Part shown: positions 23,857-35,825 of the stretch, in pieces
How positions within the stretch are numbered: the first letter of the stretch is position 1
Layout: each line of letters starts with the position of its first letter
Source: Euonymus europaeus
Lineage: Eukaryota; Streptophyta; Magnoliopsida; Celastrales; Celastraceae
Assembly (NCBI GenBank): GCA_963580455.1
Contig: OY756970.1
Span: forward strand, 868,001 to 932,000
DNA: 64,000 nt
Direction of reading: 5' to 3'
Made by a program: the position numbers and the translations under genes
The notes under the pieces: model-generated
Seen by the model: only the letters and a program-made list of their open reading frames with translations
Databases searched by the model: none
What the model was told of the DNA's origin: nothing

Positions 23857-24375
23857 AGGTGAAACGAGACCTACTAGCCACGATTTCTGAAATCAAAATC
23901 CAAAATTCCAGGATTGTAGAGCTCGAAAAGTAGTGTGAAATCAAGCTAAAAATCCCCGAATTCAGAACTCGGAGTCAACGGATATTCATAAAACCGTTTA
24001 CGTAAAGAAACCACATTTCGCGCCTAATTAGGTGAAACAAGACCTATTAGCCACGAGTTCTGAAATCAAAATCCGACAATCCAGGATTGTAGAGCTCGAA
24101 AAGTAGTGTGAAATCGAGCTAAAAATCACCGAATTCAGAACTCGGAGTCAACGAATATTCATAAAACCGTTTACGTAAAGAAATCACATTTCGCGCCTAA
24201 CTATGTGAAACGAGACCTACTAGGCACGAGTTCTGAAATCAAAATCCGAAACGCCAGGATTGTAGAGCTCGAAAAGTAGTGTGAAATCAAGCTAAAAATC
24301 ACCGAATTCAGAGCTCGGAGTCAACGGATATTCATAAATCCGTTTACGTAAAGAAACCACATTTCGCGCCTAATT
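23857..24375 (+). repeat. Three-monomer re-duplication at the end of the 18-mer
   Basis: Monomers of type CCAAAATTCC/ATCCCCG, AAACAAGACC/GACAATCC and AGGCACGAG are a second copy of 23165-23683, 692 bp (four monomers) upstream. The next 18-mer copy then begins at 24376 without the ATGCC/TCCAAAATTAG monomer, so the distance from copy 2 is 3633 bp (21 monomers) in place of 18. Confidence 0.88.
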
Positions 24376-25413
24376 AGGTGAAACGAGACCTACTAGCCAC
24401 GAGTTCTGAAATCAGAATCCGAAACTTTAGGATTGTAGAGCTCGAAAAGTAGTGTGAAATCAAGCGAAAAATCACCGAATTCAGAACTCGGAGTCAACAG
24501 ATATTCATAAAACCGTTGTCGTAAAGAAACCACATTTCGCGCCTAACTAAGTGAAACGAGACCTACTAGCCACGAGTTCTGAAATCAAAATCCGAAATAT
24601 CAGGATTGTAGAGCTCGCAAAGTAGTGTGAAATCAAGCTAAAAATCACCGAATTCAGAACTCAGAGTCAACGGATATTCATAAAATCGTTTACGTAAAGA
24701 AACCACATTTCGCGGCTAACTAGGTGAAACGAGACCTACTAGCCACGAGTTCTGAAATCAAAATCCGAAACTCCAGGATTGTAGAGCTCGAAAAGTAGTG
24801 TGAAATCAAGCTAAAAATCACCCAATTCAGAACTCGGAGTCAACGGATATTCATAAAACCGTTTAAGTAAAGAAACCACATTTGGCGCCTAACTAGGTGA
24901 AACGAGACCTACAAGCCACGAGTTCTTAAATCAAAATCCCAAATACCAGGATTGTAGATCTCGAAAAGTAGTTTGAAATCAAGCTAAAAATCACCGAATT
25001 CAGAACTCGGAGTCAACGAATATTCATAAAACCGTTTACGTAAAGAAACCACATTTCGCGCCTAACTAGGTGAAACGAGACCTACTAGCCACGAGTTCTG
25101 AAATCAAAGCCCGAAACTCCAGGATTGTAGAGCTCGAAATGTAGTGTGAAATCATGCAAAAAATCACCGAATTCAGAACTCGGAGTCAACGGATATTCAT
25201 ATAACCGTTTACGTAAAAAAACCACATTTCGCGCCTAACTAGGTGAAACGAGACCTACTAGCCACGAGTTCTGAAATAAAAATCCGAAGTGCTAGGATTG
25301 TAGAGCTCGAAAAGTAGTGTGAAATCAAGCTTAAAATCACCGAATTCAGAACTCGGAGTCAAGGGATATTAATAAAATCGTTTACGTAAAGAAACCACAT
25401 TTTGCGCCTAACT
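24376..25413 (+). repeat. 18-mer HOR, partial copy 3 (first six monomers)
   Basis: Repeats the opening six monomers of the 18-mer, through GAAGTGCTAGG with AAGGGATATT. From 25414 the order switches to the 13-mer series. The sixth monomer has an AGCTTAAAATC change, creating an extra HindIII-type site absent from its two counterparts. Confidence 0.85.
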
Positions 25414-27489
25414 AGGTGAAACGAGACCTACAAGCCACGGGTTCTGAAATCAAAATCCGTAACGCCAGGATTTTAGATCTCAAAAAGTAGTGTGAAATCA
25501 GGCTAAAAATCATTGAATTCAGAACTCGGAGTCAACGGATATTCATAAAACCGTTTACGTAAAGAAACCACATTTCGCGCCTAACTAGGTGAAACGAGAC
25601 CTACAAGCCACGAGTTCTGAAATCAAAATCCGAAATGCCAGGATTTTAGATCTCGAAAATTAGTGTGAAATCAAGCTAAAAATCACCGAATTCAGAACTC
25701 GGAGTCAACGGATATTCATAAAACCGTTTACGTAAAGAAACCACATTTCGCGCCTAACTAGGTGAAACGAGACCTACAAGCCACGAGTTTTGAAATCAAA
25801 ATCCGAAACACCAGGATTTTAGATCTCGAAAATTAGTGTGAAATCAAGCTAAAAATCACCGAATTCAGAACTCGGAGTCAACGGATATTCATAAAACCGT
25901 TTACGTAAAGTAACCACATTTCGCGCCTAACTAGGTGAAATGAGACCTACAAGCCACGAGTTCTGAAATCAAAATCCGAAATGCCAGAATTGTAGAGCTC
26001 GAAAAGTAGTGTAAAATCAAGCTAAAAATCACCCAATTCAGAACTCGGAGTCAACGGATATTCATAAAACCGTTTAAGTAAAGAAACCACATTTGGCGCC
26101 TAACTAGGTGAAACGAGACCTAGAAGCCACGAGTTCTGAAATCAAAATCCCAAATACCAGGATTGTAGATCTCGAAAAGTAGTGTGAAATCAAGCTAAAA
26201 ATCACCGAATTCAGAACTCGGAGTCAACGGATATTCATAAAACCGTTTACGTAAAGAAACCACATTTCGCGCCTAACTAGGTGAAACGAGAACTACTAGC
26301 CACGAGTTCTGAAATCAAAGTCCGAAACTCCAGGATTGTAGAGCTCGAAATGTAGCGTGAAATCAAGCAAAAAATCACCGAATTCAGAACTCGGAGTCAA
26401 CGGATATTCATATAACCGTTTACGTAAAGAAACCACATTTCGCGCCTAACTAGGTGAAACGAGGCCTACTAGCCACAAGTTCTGAAAAAAAAATCCGAAA
26501 TGCCAGGATTGTAGAGCTCGAAAAGTAGTGTGAAATCAAGCTAAAAATCACCGAATTCAAAACTCGGAGTCAACGGATATTAATAAAATCGTTTACGTAA
26601 AGAAACCACATTTTGCGCCCAACTAGGTGAAACGAGACCTACAAGCCACGAGTTCTGAAATCAAAATCCGTAACGCCAGGATTTTAGATCTCAAAAAGTA
26701 GTGTGAAATCAAGCTAAAAATCATTGAATTCAGAACTCGGAGTCAACGGATATTCATAAAACCGTTTACGTAAAGACACCACATTTCGCGCCTAACTAGG
26801 TGAAACGAGACCTACTAGCCACGGGTTCTGAAATCAAAATCCGAAATGCCAGGATTTTAGATCTCCAAAAGTAGTGTGAAATCAAGCTAAAAATCACCGA
26901 ATTCAGAACTCGGAGTCAACGGATATACATAAAACCGTTTACGTAAAGAAACCACATTTCGCGCCTAACTAGGTGAAACGAGACCTACTAGCCACGAGTT
27001 CTGAAATCAAAATCCGAAATGCCAGGATTTTAGATCTCCAAAAGTAGTGTGAAATCAAGCTAAAAATCACCGAATTGAGAACTCGGAGTCAACGGATATT
27101 CATAAAACCGTTTACCTAAAGTAACCACATTTCGCGCCTAACTAGTTGAAACGAGACCTACAAGCCACGAGTTCTGAAATCAAAATCCGAAATGCCAGGA
27201 ATTTTGATCTCGAAAATTAGTGTGAAATCAAGCTAAAAATCACCGAATTCAGAACTCGGAGTCAACGGATATTCATAAAACCGTTTACGTAAAGAAACCA
27301 CATTTCGCGCCTAACTAGGTGAAACGAGACCTACAAGCCACGAGTTCTGAAATCAAAATCCGAAACACCAGGATTTTAGATCTCGAAAATTAGTGTGAAA
27401 TCAAGCTAAAAATCACCGAATTCAGAACTCGGAGTCAACGGATATTCATAAAACCGTTTACGTAAAGTAACCACATTTCGCGCCTAACT
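25241..27489 (+). repeat. 13-mer HOR, copy 1 (2249 bp)
   Basis: Thirteen monomers: GAAGTGCTAGG/AAGGGATATT; CACGGG/GTAACGCC; ATGCC with AAAATTAG; AAACACC; AAATGAG/ATGCCAGAA; CCCAAATACC; GAGAACT; CGAGGCCT/CCACAAG; CCCAAC/GTAACGCC; AAAGACACC then ATGCC/ATATACAT; ATGCC/GAATTGAG; ATGCC with AAAATTAG; AAACACC. AAGGGATATT recurs at 25361, 27610 and 29859, each step 2249 bp. Confidence 0.9.
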
Positions 27490-29738
27490 AGGTGAAATGA
27501 GACCTACAAGCCACGAGTTCTGAAATCAAAATCCGAAATGCCAGAATTGTAGAGCTCGAAAAGTAGTGTGAAATCAAGCTAAAAATCACCGAATTCAGAA
27601 CTCGGAGTCAAGGGATATTAATAAAATCGTTTACGTAAAGAAACCACATTTTGCGCCTAACTAGGTGAAACGAGACCTACAAGCCACGGGTTCTGAAATC
27701 AAAATCCGTAACGCCAGGATTTTAGATCTCAAAAAGTAGTGTGAAATCAGGCTAAAAATCATTGAATTCAGAACTCGGAGTCAACGGATATTCATAAAAC
27801 CGTTTACGTAAAGAAACCACATTTCGCGCCTAACTAGGTGAAACGAGACCTACAAGCCACGAGTTCTGAAATCAAAATCCGAAATGCCAGGATTTTAGAT
27901 CTCGAAAATTAGTGTGAAATCAAGCTAAAAATCACCGAATTCAGAACTCGGAGTCAACGGATATTCATAAAACCGTTTACGTAAAGAAACCACATTTCGC
28001 GCCTAACTAGGTGAAACGAGACCTACAAGCCACGAGTTCTGAAATCAAAATCCGAAACACCAGGATTTTAGATCTCGAAAATTAGTGTGAAATCAAGCTA
28101 AAAATCACCGAATTCAGAACTCGGAGTCAACGGATATTCATAAAACCGTTTACGTAAAGTAACCACATTTCGCGCCTAACTAAGTGAAATGAGACCTACA
28201 AGCCACGAGTTCTGAAATCAAAATCCGAAATGCCAGAATTGTAGAGCTCGAAAAGTAGTGTAAAATCAAGCTAAAAATCACCCAATTCAGAACTCGGAGT
28301 CAACGGATATTCATAAAACCGTTTAAGTAAAGAAACCACATTTGGCGCCTAACTAGGTGAAACGAGACCTACAAGCCACGAGTTCTGAAATCAAAATCCC
28401 AAATACCAGGATTGTAGATCTCGAAAAGTAGTGTGAAATCAAGCTAAAAATCACCGAATTCAGAACTCGGAGTCAACGGATATTCATAAAACCGTTTACG
28501 TAAAGAAACCACATTTCGCGCCTAACTAGGTGAAACGAGAACTACTAGCCACGAGTTCTGAAATCAAAGTCCGAAACTCCAGGATTGTAGAGCTCGAAAT
28601 GTAGCGTGAAATCAAGCAAAAAATCACCGAATTCAGAACTCGGAGTCAACGGATATTCATATAACCGTTTACGTAAAGAAACCACATTTCGCGCCTAACT
28701 AGGTGAAACGAGGCCTACTAGCCACAAGTTCTGAAATAAAAATCCGAAATGCCAGGATTGTAGAGCTCGAAAAGTAGTGTGAAATCAAGCTAAAAATCAC
28801 CGAATTCAAAACTCGGAGTCAACGGATATTAATAAAATCGTTTACGTAAAGAAACCACATTTTGCGCCCAACTAGGTGAAACGAGACCTACAAGCCACGA
28901 GTTCTGAAATCAAAATCCGTAACGCCAGGATTTTAGATCTCAAAAAGTAGTGTGAAATCAAGCTAAAAATCATTGAATTCAGAACTCGGAGTCAACGGAT
29001 ATTCATAAAACCGTTTACGTAAAGACACCACATTTCGCGCCTAACTAGGTGAAACGAGACCTACTAGCCACGAGTTCTGAAATCAAAATCCGAAATACCA
29101 GGATTTTAGATCTCCAAAAGTAGTGTGCAATCAAGCTAAAAATCACCGAATTCAGAACTCGGAGTCAACGGATATACATAAAACCGTTTACGTAAAGAAA
29201 CCACATTTTGCGCCTAACTAGGTGAAACGAGACCTACTAGCCACGAGTTCTGAAATCAAAATCCGAAATGCCAGGATTTTAGATCTCCAAAAGTAGTGTG
29301 AAATCAAGCTAAAAATCACCGAATTGAGAACTCGGAGTCAACGGATATTCATAAAACCGTTTACGTAAAGTAACCACATTTCGCGCCTAACTAGGTGAAA
29401 CGAGACCTACAAGCCACGAGTTCTGAAATCAAAATCCGAAATGCCAGGATTTTAGATCTCGAAAATTAGTGTGAAATCAAGCTAAAAATCACCGAATTCA
29501 GAACTCGGAGTCAACGGATATTCATAAAACCGTTTACATAAAGAAACCACATTTCGCGCCTAACTAGGTGAAACGAGACCTACAAGCCACGAGTTCTGAA
29601 ATCAAAATCCGAAACACCAGGATTTTAGATCTCGAAAATTAGTGTGAAATCAAGCTAAAAATCACCGAATTCAGAACTCGGAGTCAACGGATATTCATAA
29701 AACCGTTTACGTAAAGTAACCACATTTCGCGCCTAACT
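27490..29738 (+). repeat. 13-mer HOR, copy 2 (2249 bp)
   Basis: Same order as 25241-27489. Its first monomer differs: it is a hybrid with an AAATGAG/ATGCCAGAA front and the AAGGGATATT back, marking the crossover that generated the tandem step. GAGAACT marks fall at 26289, 28538 and 30787. Confidence 0.9.
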
Positions 29739-31122
29739 AGGTGAAATGAGACCTACAAGCCACGAGTTCTGAAATCAAAATCCGAAATGCCAGAATTGTA
29801 GAGCTCGAAAAGTAGTGTGAAATCAAGCTAAAAATCACCGAATTCAGAACTCGGAGTCAAGGGATATTAATAAAATCGTTTACGTAAAGAAACCACATTT
29901 TGCGCCTAACTAGGTGAAACGAGACCTACAAGCCACGGGTTCTGAAATCAAAATCCGTAACGCCAGGATTTTAGATCTCAAAAAGTAGTGTGAAATCAGG
30001 CTAAAAATCATTGAATTCAGAACTCGGAGTCAACGGATATTCATAAAACCGTTTACGTAAAGAAACCACATTTGGCGCCTAACTAGGTGAAACGAGACCT
30101 ACAAGCCACGAGTTCTGAAATCAAAATCCGAAATGCCAGGATTTTAGATCTCGAAAATTAGTGTGAAATCAAGCTAAAAATCACCGAATTCAGAACTCGG
30201 AGTCAACGGATATTCATAAAACCGTTTACGTAAAGAAACCACATTTCGCGCCTAACTAGGTGAAACGAGACCTACAAGCCACGAGTTCTGAAATCAAAAT
30301 CCGAAACACCAGGATTTTAGATCTCGAAAATTAGTGTGAAATCAAGCTAAAAATCACCGAATTCAGAACTCGGAGTCAACGGATATTCATAAAACCGTTT
30401 ACGTAAAGTAACCACATTTCGCGCCTAACTAGGTGAAATGAGACCTACAAGCCACGAGTTCTGAAATCAAAATCCGAAATGCCAGAATTGTAGAGCTCGA
30501 AAAGTAGTGTAAAATCAAGCTAAAAATCACCCAATTCAGAACTCGGAGTCAACGGATATTCATAAAACCGTTTAAGTAAAGAAACCACATTTGGCGCCTA
30601 ACTAGGTGAAACGAGACCTACAAGCCACGAGTTCTGAAATCAAAATCCCAAATACCAGGATTGTAGATCTCGAAAAGTAGTGTGAAATCAAGCTAAAAAT
30701 CACCGAATTCAGAACTCGGAGTCAACGGATATTCATAAAACCGTTTACGTAAAGAAACCACATTTCGCGCCTAACTAGGTGAAACGAGAACTACTAGCCA
30801 CGAGTTCTGAAATCAAAGTCCGAAACTCCAGGATTGTAGAGCTCGAAATGTAGTGTGAAATCAAGCAAAAAATCACCGAATTCAGAACTCGGAGTCAACG
30901 GATATTCATATAACCGTTTACGTAAAGAAACCACATTTCGCGCCTAACTAGGTGAAACGAGGCCTACTAGCCACGAGTTCTGAAATCAAAATCCGTAACG
31001 CCAGGATTTTAGATCTCAAAAAGTAGTGTGAAATCAAGCTAAAAATCATTGAATTCAGAACTCGGAGTCAACGGATATTCATAAAACCGTTTACGTAAAG
31101 AAACCACATTTCGCGCCTAACT
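29739..31122 (+). repeat. 13-mer HOR, partial copy 3, ending in a hybrid monomer
   Basis: Repeats the first eight positions of the 13-mer. The monomer at 30950-31122 joins a CGAGGCCT front to a GTAACGCC/CTCAAAAAG back, fusing what are two successive monomers in copies 1 and 2. One monomer was therefore deleted by in-register exchange, and the HOR order breaks after it. Confidence 0.87.
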
Positions 31123-31641
31123 AGGTGAAACGAGACCTACTAGCCACGATTTCTGAAATCAAAATCCAAAATGCCAAGATTGTAGAGCTCGAAAAGTAGT
31201 GTGAAATCAAGCTAAAAATCACCGAATTCAGAACTCGGAGTCAACGGATATTCATAAAACCGTTTACGTAAAGAAACCACATTTCGCGCCTAATTAGGTG
31301 AAACTAGACCTACTAGCCACGAGTTCTGAAATCAAAATCCGAAACGCCAGGATTTTAGATCTCGAAAAGTAGTGTGAAATCAAGCTAAAAATCACCGAAT
31401 TCAGAACTCGGAGTCAACGGATATTTATAAAACCGTTTACGTAAAGAAACCACATTTCGCGGCTAACTAGGTGAAACGAGACCTACTAGCCACGAGTTCT
31501 GAAATCAAAATCCGAAACTTGAGGATTGTAGAGCTCGAAAAGTAGTGTGAAATCAAGCTAAAAATCACCGAATTCAGAACTCGGAGTCAATAGATATTCA
31601 TAAAACCGTTTACGTAAAGAAACCACATTTCGCGCCTAACT

Positions 31642-32553
31642 AGGTGAAACGAGACCTACAAGCCACGAGTTCTGAAATCAAAATCCGAAATGCCAGGATT
31701 TTAGATCTCGAAAATTAGTGTGAAATCAAGCTAAAAATCACCGAATTCAGAACTCGGAGTCAACGGATATTCATAAAACCGTTTACGTAAAGAAACCACA
31801 TTTCGCGCCTAACTAGGTGAAACGAAACCTACAAGCCACGAGTTCTGAAATCAAAATCCGAAATGCCAGGATTTTAGATCTCGAAAATTAGTGTGAAATC
31901 AAGCTAAAAATCACCGAATTCAGAACTCGGAGTCAACGGATATTCATAAAACCGTTTACGTAAAGAAACCACATTTCGCGCCTAACTAGGTGAAACGAGA
32001 CCTACAAGCCACGAGTTCTGAAATCAAAATCCGAAACACCAGGATTTTAGATCTCGAAAATTAGTGTGAAATCAAGCTAAAAATCACCGAATTCAGAACT
32101 CGGAGTCAACGGATATTCATAAAACCGTTTACGTAAAGTAACCACATTTCGCGCCTAACTAGGTGAAATGAGACCTACAAGCCACGAGTTCTGAAATCAA
32201 AATCCGAAATGCCAGAATTGTAGAGCTCGAAAAGTAGTGTAAAATCAAGCTAAAAATCACCCAATTCAGAACTCGGAGTCAACGGATATTCATAAAACCG
32301 TTTAAGTAAAGAAACCACATTTGGCGCCTAACTAGGTGAAACGAGACCTACAAGCCACGAGTTCTGAAATCAAAATCCCAAATACCAGGATTGTAGATCT
32401 CGAAAAGTAGTGTGAAATCAAGCTAAAAATCACCGAATTCAGAACTCGGAGTCAACGGATATTCATAAAACCGTTTACGTAAAGAAACCACATTTCGCGC
32501 CTAACTAGGTGAAACGAGAACTACTAGCCACGAGTTCTGAAATCAAAGTCCGA
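31642..32553 (+). repeat. 13-mer HOR fragment running into the inversion
   Basis: Monomers of type ATGCC/AAAATTAG (twice), AAACACC, AAATGAG/ATGCCAGAA and CCCAAATACC, then the first 47 bp of a GAGAACT/AAAGTCC monomer, repeat part of the 13-mer. GAGAACT at 32517 is 1730 bp (10 monomers) after 30787. The array is cut here by the left junction of the inverted block. Confidence 0.85.
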
Positions 32554-32554
32554 C
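32553..32554. other. Left inversion junction
   Basis: The + strand monomer starting at 32507 stops at offset 47 (AAAGTCCGA) and continues as CCTAGTTAGGCGCG, the reverse complement of a monomer boundary. The inverted partner of 32554 is G at 38439. The A at 32553 also fits the inverted side (partner T at 38440), so there is 1 bp of microhomology. No target duplication, terminal repeat or foreign sequence is visible. Confidence 0.95.
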
Positions 32555-35167
32555 CTAGTTAGGCGCGAAATGTGGTTTCTTTAGTTAAACGGTTTTATGA
32601 ATATCCGTTGACTCCGAGTTCTGAATTGGGTGATTTTTAGCTTGATTTCACACTAATTTTTTAGCTCTACAATCCTGGAGTTTCGGATATTGATTTCAGA
32701 ATTCGTGGCTAGTAGGTCTCATTTCACCTAGTTATCCGCGAAATGTGGTTTCTTTACGTAAACGGTTTTATGAATATCCGTTGACTCCGAGTTCTGAATT
32801 CGGCGATTTTTAGCTTGATTTCACACTACTTTTCGAGCTCTACAATCCTGGAGTTTCGGATTTTGATTTCAGAACTCGTGGCTAGTAGGTCTCGTTTCAC
32901 CTAGTTAGCCGCGAAATGTGGTTTCTTTACCTAAACGATTTTATGAATATCCGTTGACTCTGAGTTCTGAATTCGGTGATTTTTAGCTTGATTTCACACT
33001 ACTTTGCGAGCTCTACAATCCTGATATTTCGGATTTTGATTTCAGAACTCGTGGCTAGTAGGTCTCGTTTCACCTAGTTAGGCGCGAAATGTGGTTTCTT
33101 TACGACAACGGTTTTATGAATATCTGTTGACTCCGAGTTCTGAATTCGGTGATTTTTAGCTTGATTTCACACTACTTTTCGAGCTCTACAATCCTGGCAC
33201 TTCCGATTTTGATTTCAGAACTCGTGGCTAGTAGGTCTCGTTTCACCTAGTTAGGCGGGAAATGTGGTTTCTTTTCGTAAACGATTTTATGAATATCCGT
33301 TGACTCCGAGTTCTGAATTCGGTGATTTTTAGCTTGATTTCACACTAATTTTCGAGATCTACAATCTTGGCGTTTCGGATTTTGATTTCAGAACTCGTGG
33401 CTTGTAGGTCTCGTTTCACCTAGTTAGGCGCGAAATGTGGTTTCTTTACGTAAACGGTTTTATGAATATCCGTTGACTCCGAGTTCTGAATTCGGTGATT
33501 TTTAGCTTGATTTCACACTACTTTTCGAGATCTATAATCTTAGCGTTTCGGATTTTGATTTCAGAACTCGTGGCTTGTAGGTCTCGTTTCACCTAGTTAG
33601 GCGCGAAATGTGGTTTCTTTAGTTAAACGGTTTTATGAATATCCGTTGACTCCGAGTTCTGAATTGGGTGATTTTTAGCTTGATTTCACACTAATTTTTT
33701 AGCTCTACAATCCTGGAGTTTCGGATATTGATTTCAGAACTCGTGGCTAGTAGGTCTCGTTTCACCAAGTTAGCCGCGAAATGTGGTTTCTTTACGTAAA
33801 CGGTTTTATTAATATCCGTTGACTTCGAGTTCTGAATTGGGTGATTTTTAGCTTGATTTCACACTACTTTTCGAGCTCTACAATCCTGGAGTTTCGGATT
33901 TTGATTTCAGAACTCGTGGCTAGTAGGTCTCGTTTCACTTAGTTAGCCGCGAAATGTGGTTTCTTTACGTAAACGGTTTTATTAATATCCGTTGACTTCG
34001 AGTTCTGAATTGGGTGATTTTTAGCTTGATTTCACACTAATTTTCGAGCTCTACAATCCTGGAGTTTCGGATTTTGATTTCAGAACTCGTGGCTAGTAGG
34101 TCTCGTTTCACCTAGTTATCCGCGAAATGTGGTTTCTTTACGTAAACGGATTTATGAATATCCGTTGACTCCGAGTTCTGAATTCGGTGATTTTTAGCTT
34201 GATTTCACACTACTTTTCGAGCTCTACAATCCTGGCGTTTCGGATTTTGATTTCAGAACTCGTGGCTAGTAGGTCTCATTTCACCTAATTAGGCGCGAAA
34301 TGTGGTTTCTTTACGTAAACGGTTTTATGAATATCCGTTGACTCCGAGTTCTGAATTCGGTGATTTTTAGCTTGATTTCACACTACTTTTCGAGCTCTAC
34401 AATCCTGGCGTTTCGGATTTTGATTTCAGAACTCGTGGCTAGTAGGTCTCGTTTCACATAGTTAGGCGCGAAATGTGGTTTCTTTACGTAAACGGTTTTA
34501 TGAATATCTGTTGACTCCGAGTTCTGAATTCGGTGATTTTTAGCGTGATTTCACACTACTTTTCGAGCTCTACAATCCTGGAGTTTCGGATTTTTATTTC
34601 AGAACTCGTGGCTAGTAGGTCTCGTTTCACCTAGTTAGCCGCGAAATGTGGTTTCTTTACGTAAACGGTTTTATGAATATCTGTTGACTCCGAGTTCTGA
34701 ATTCGGTGATTTTTAGCTTGATTTCACACTACTTTGCGAGCTCTACAATCCTGATATTTTGGATTTTGATTTCAGAACTCGTGGCTGGTAGGTCTCGTTT
34801 CACCTAGTTAGGCGCAAAATGTGGTTTCTTTACGTAAACGGTTTTATGAATATCTGTTGACTCCGAGTTCTGAATTCGGTGATTTTTAGCTTGATTTCAC
34901 ACTACTTTTCGAGCTCTACAATCCTAAAGTTTCGGATTTTAATTTCAGAACTCGTGGCTAGTAGGTCTCGTTTCACCTAGTTAGCCGCGAAATGTGGTTT
35001 CTTTACGTAAACGGTTTTATGAATATCCGTTGACTCCGAGTTCTGAATTCGGTGATTTTTAGCTTGATTTCACACTACTTTTCGAGATCTAAAATCCTGG
35101 AGTTTCGGATTTTGATTTCAGAACTCGTGGCTAGTAGGTCTCGTTTCACCTAATTAGGCGCGAAATG
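32554..35167 (-). repeat. Inverted satellite block (15 monomers plus edges)
   Basis: The same 173-bp satellite, here entirely on the - strand for 2614 bp: 3 bp of one monomer, 15 complete monomers and 16 bp of another. It pairs base for base with 35826-38439, every paired coordinate summing to 70993, so it is the left arm of a long inverted repeat. Rare monomer variants appear in exact reverse order, for example ATCGCCG, the GTTGTCG palindrome variant, CGGAAGTGCC, CGCTAAG, CAATATCC, TAACTTGG, TAACTAAGTG and CCAAAATATC. I found one mismatch: G at 34545 where its partner A at 36448 predicts T. It contains no gene. Confidence 0.97.
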
Positions 35168-35168
35168 A
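35167..35168. other. Right inversion junction
   Basis: Inverted sequence ends GGCGCGAAATG at 35167 (partner C at 35826) and + strand satellite resumes with AAGCCACGAG at offset 19 of a monomer. No shared base or inserted base is seen. The repeat register is not kept: offsets 19-47 are present in + orientation on both sides of the inverted block. Confidence 0.95.
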
Positions 35169-35825
35169 AGCCACGAGTTCTGAAATCAAAATCCGAAACG
35201 CTAAGATTATAGATCTCGAAAAGTAGTGTGAAATCAAGCTAAAAATCACCGAATTCAGAACTCGGAGTCAACGGATATTCATAAAACCGTTTACGTAAAG
35301 AAACCACATTTCGCGCCTAACTAGGTGAAACGAGACCTACAAGCCACGAGTTCTGAAATCAAAATCCGAAACGCCAAGATTGTAGATCTCGAAAATTAGT
35401 GTGAAATCAAGCTAAAAATCACCGAATTCAGAACTCGGAGTCAACGGATATTCATAAAATCGTTTACGAAAAGAAACCACATTTCCCGCCTAACTAGGTG
35501 AAACGAGACCTACTAGCCACGAGTTCTGAAATCAAAATCGGAAGTGCCAGGATTGTAGAGCTCGAAAAGTAGTGTGAAATCAAGCTAAAAATCACCGAAT
35601 TCAGAACTCGGAGTCAACAGATATTCATAAAACCGTTGTCGTAAAGAAACCACATTTCGCGCCTAACTAGGTGAAACGAGACCTACTAGCCACGAGTTCT
35701 GAAATCAAAATCCGAAATATCAGGATTGTAGAGCTCGCAAAGTAGTGTGAAATCAAGCTAAAAATCACCGAATTCAGAACTCAGAGTCAACGGATATTCA
35801 TAAAACCGTTTACGTTAAGAAACCA
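35168..35825 (+). repeat. 658-bp spacer between inverted arms
   Basis: Made of the same satellite. Most of it repeats 37417 onwards, exactly 2249 bp (13 monomers) away: CGCTAAG, CGCCAAG/AAAATTAG, TTTACGAAAA with CCCGCC, CGGAAGTGCC with GTTGTCG, and ATATCAGG with CAGAGTC. Near 35800 it departs from that template (AAAACCGTTTACGTTAAG here, AAAATCGTTTAGGTAAAG at 38060) and resembles the monomer ending near 40150. It would form the loop of a 2.6-kb hairpin. Confidence 0.88.

Larger units (their letters stand above)
1..32553 (+). repeat. 173-bp satellite array, left head-to-tail block
   Basis: 188 complete monomers plus a 47-bp partial one, all in the same orientation. Starts recur at 1, 174, 347, 520 and so on. 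The expected start at 32525 falls at 32507, an 18-bp shortfall fully explained by seven small deletions (2, 1, 1, 8, 2, 2, 2 bp). No interspersed element or unique sequence interrupts it. Adjacent monomers differ at a limited set of positions: offsets 18-20, 46-56, 58-74, 100-102, 120-126, 141-150 and 162-170. Role is inferred, not shown: arrays of nucleosome-length monomers of this kind typically form centromeric or pericentromeric heterochromatin. The array starts before base 1. Confidence 0.98.

Noticed and set aside
26484..26492. Nine-A run as an indel or sequencing error
   Set aside because: Length matches the parallel monomers (AAATAAAAA), so it is a single T-to-A substitution and not a length error; the monomer is still 173 bp.
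32554..35167. Inverted block as a transposon or foldback element
   Set aside because: It is made only of array monomers, with no terminal repeats distinct from the satellite, no clean target-site duplication and no coding sequence.
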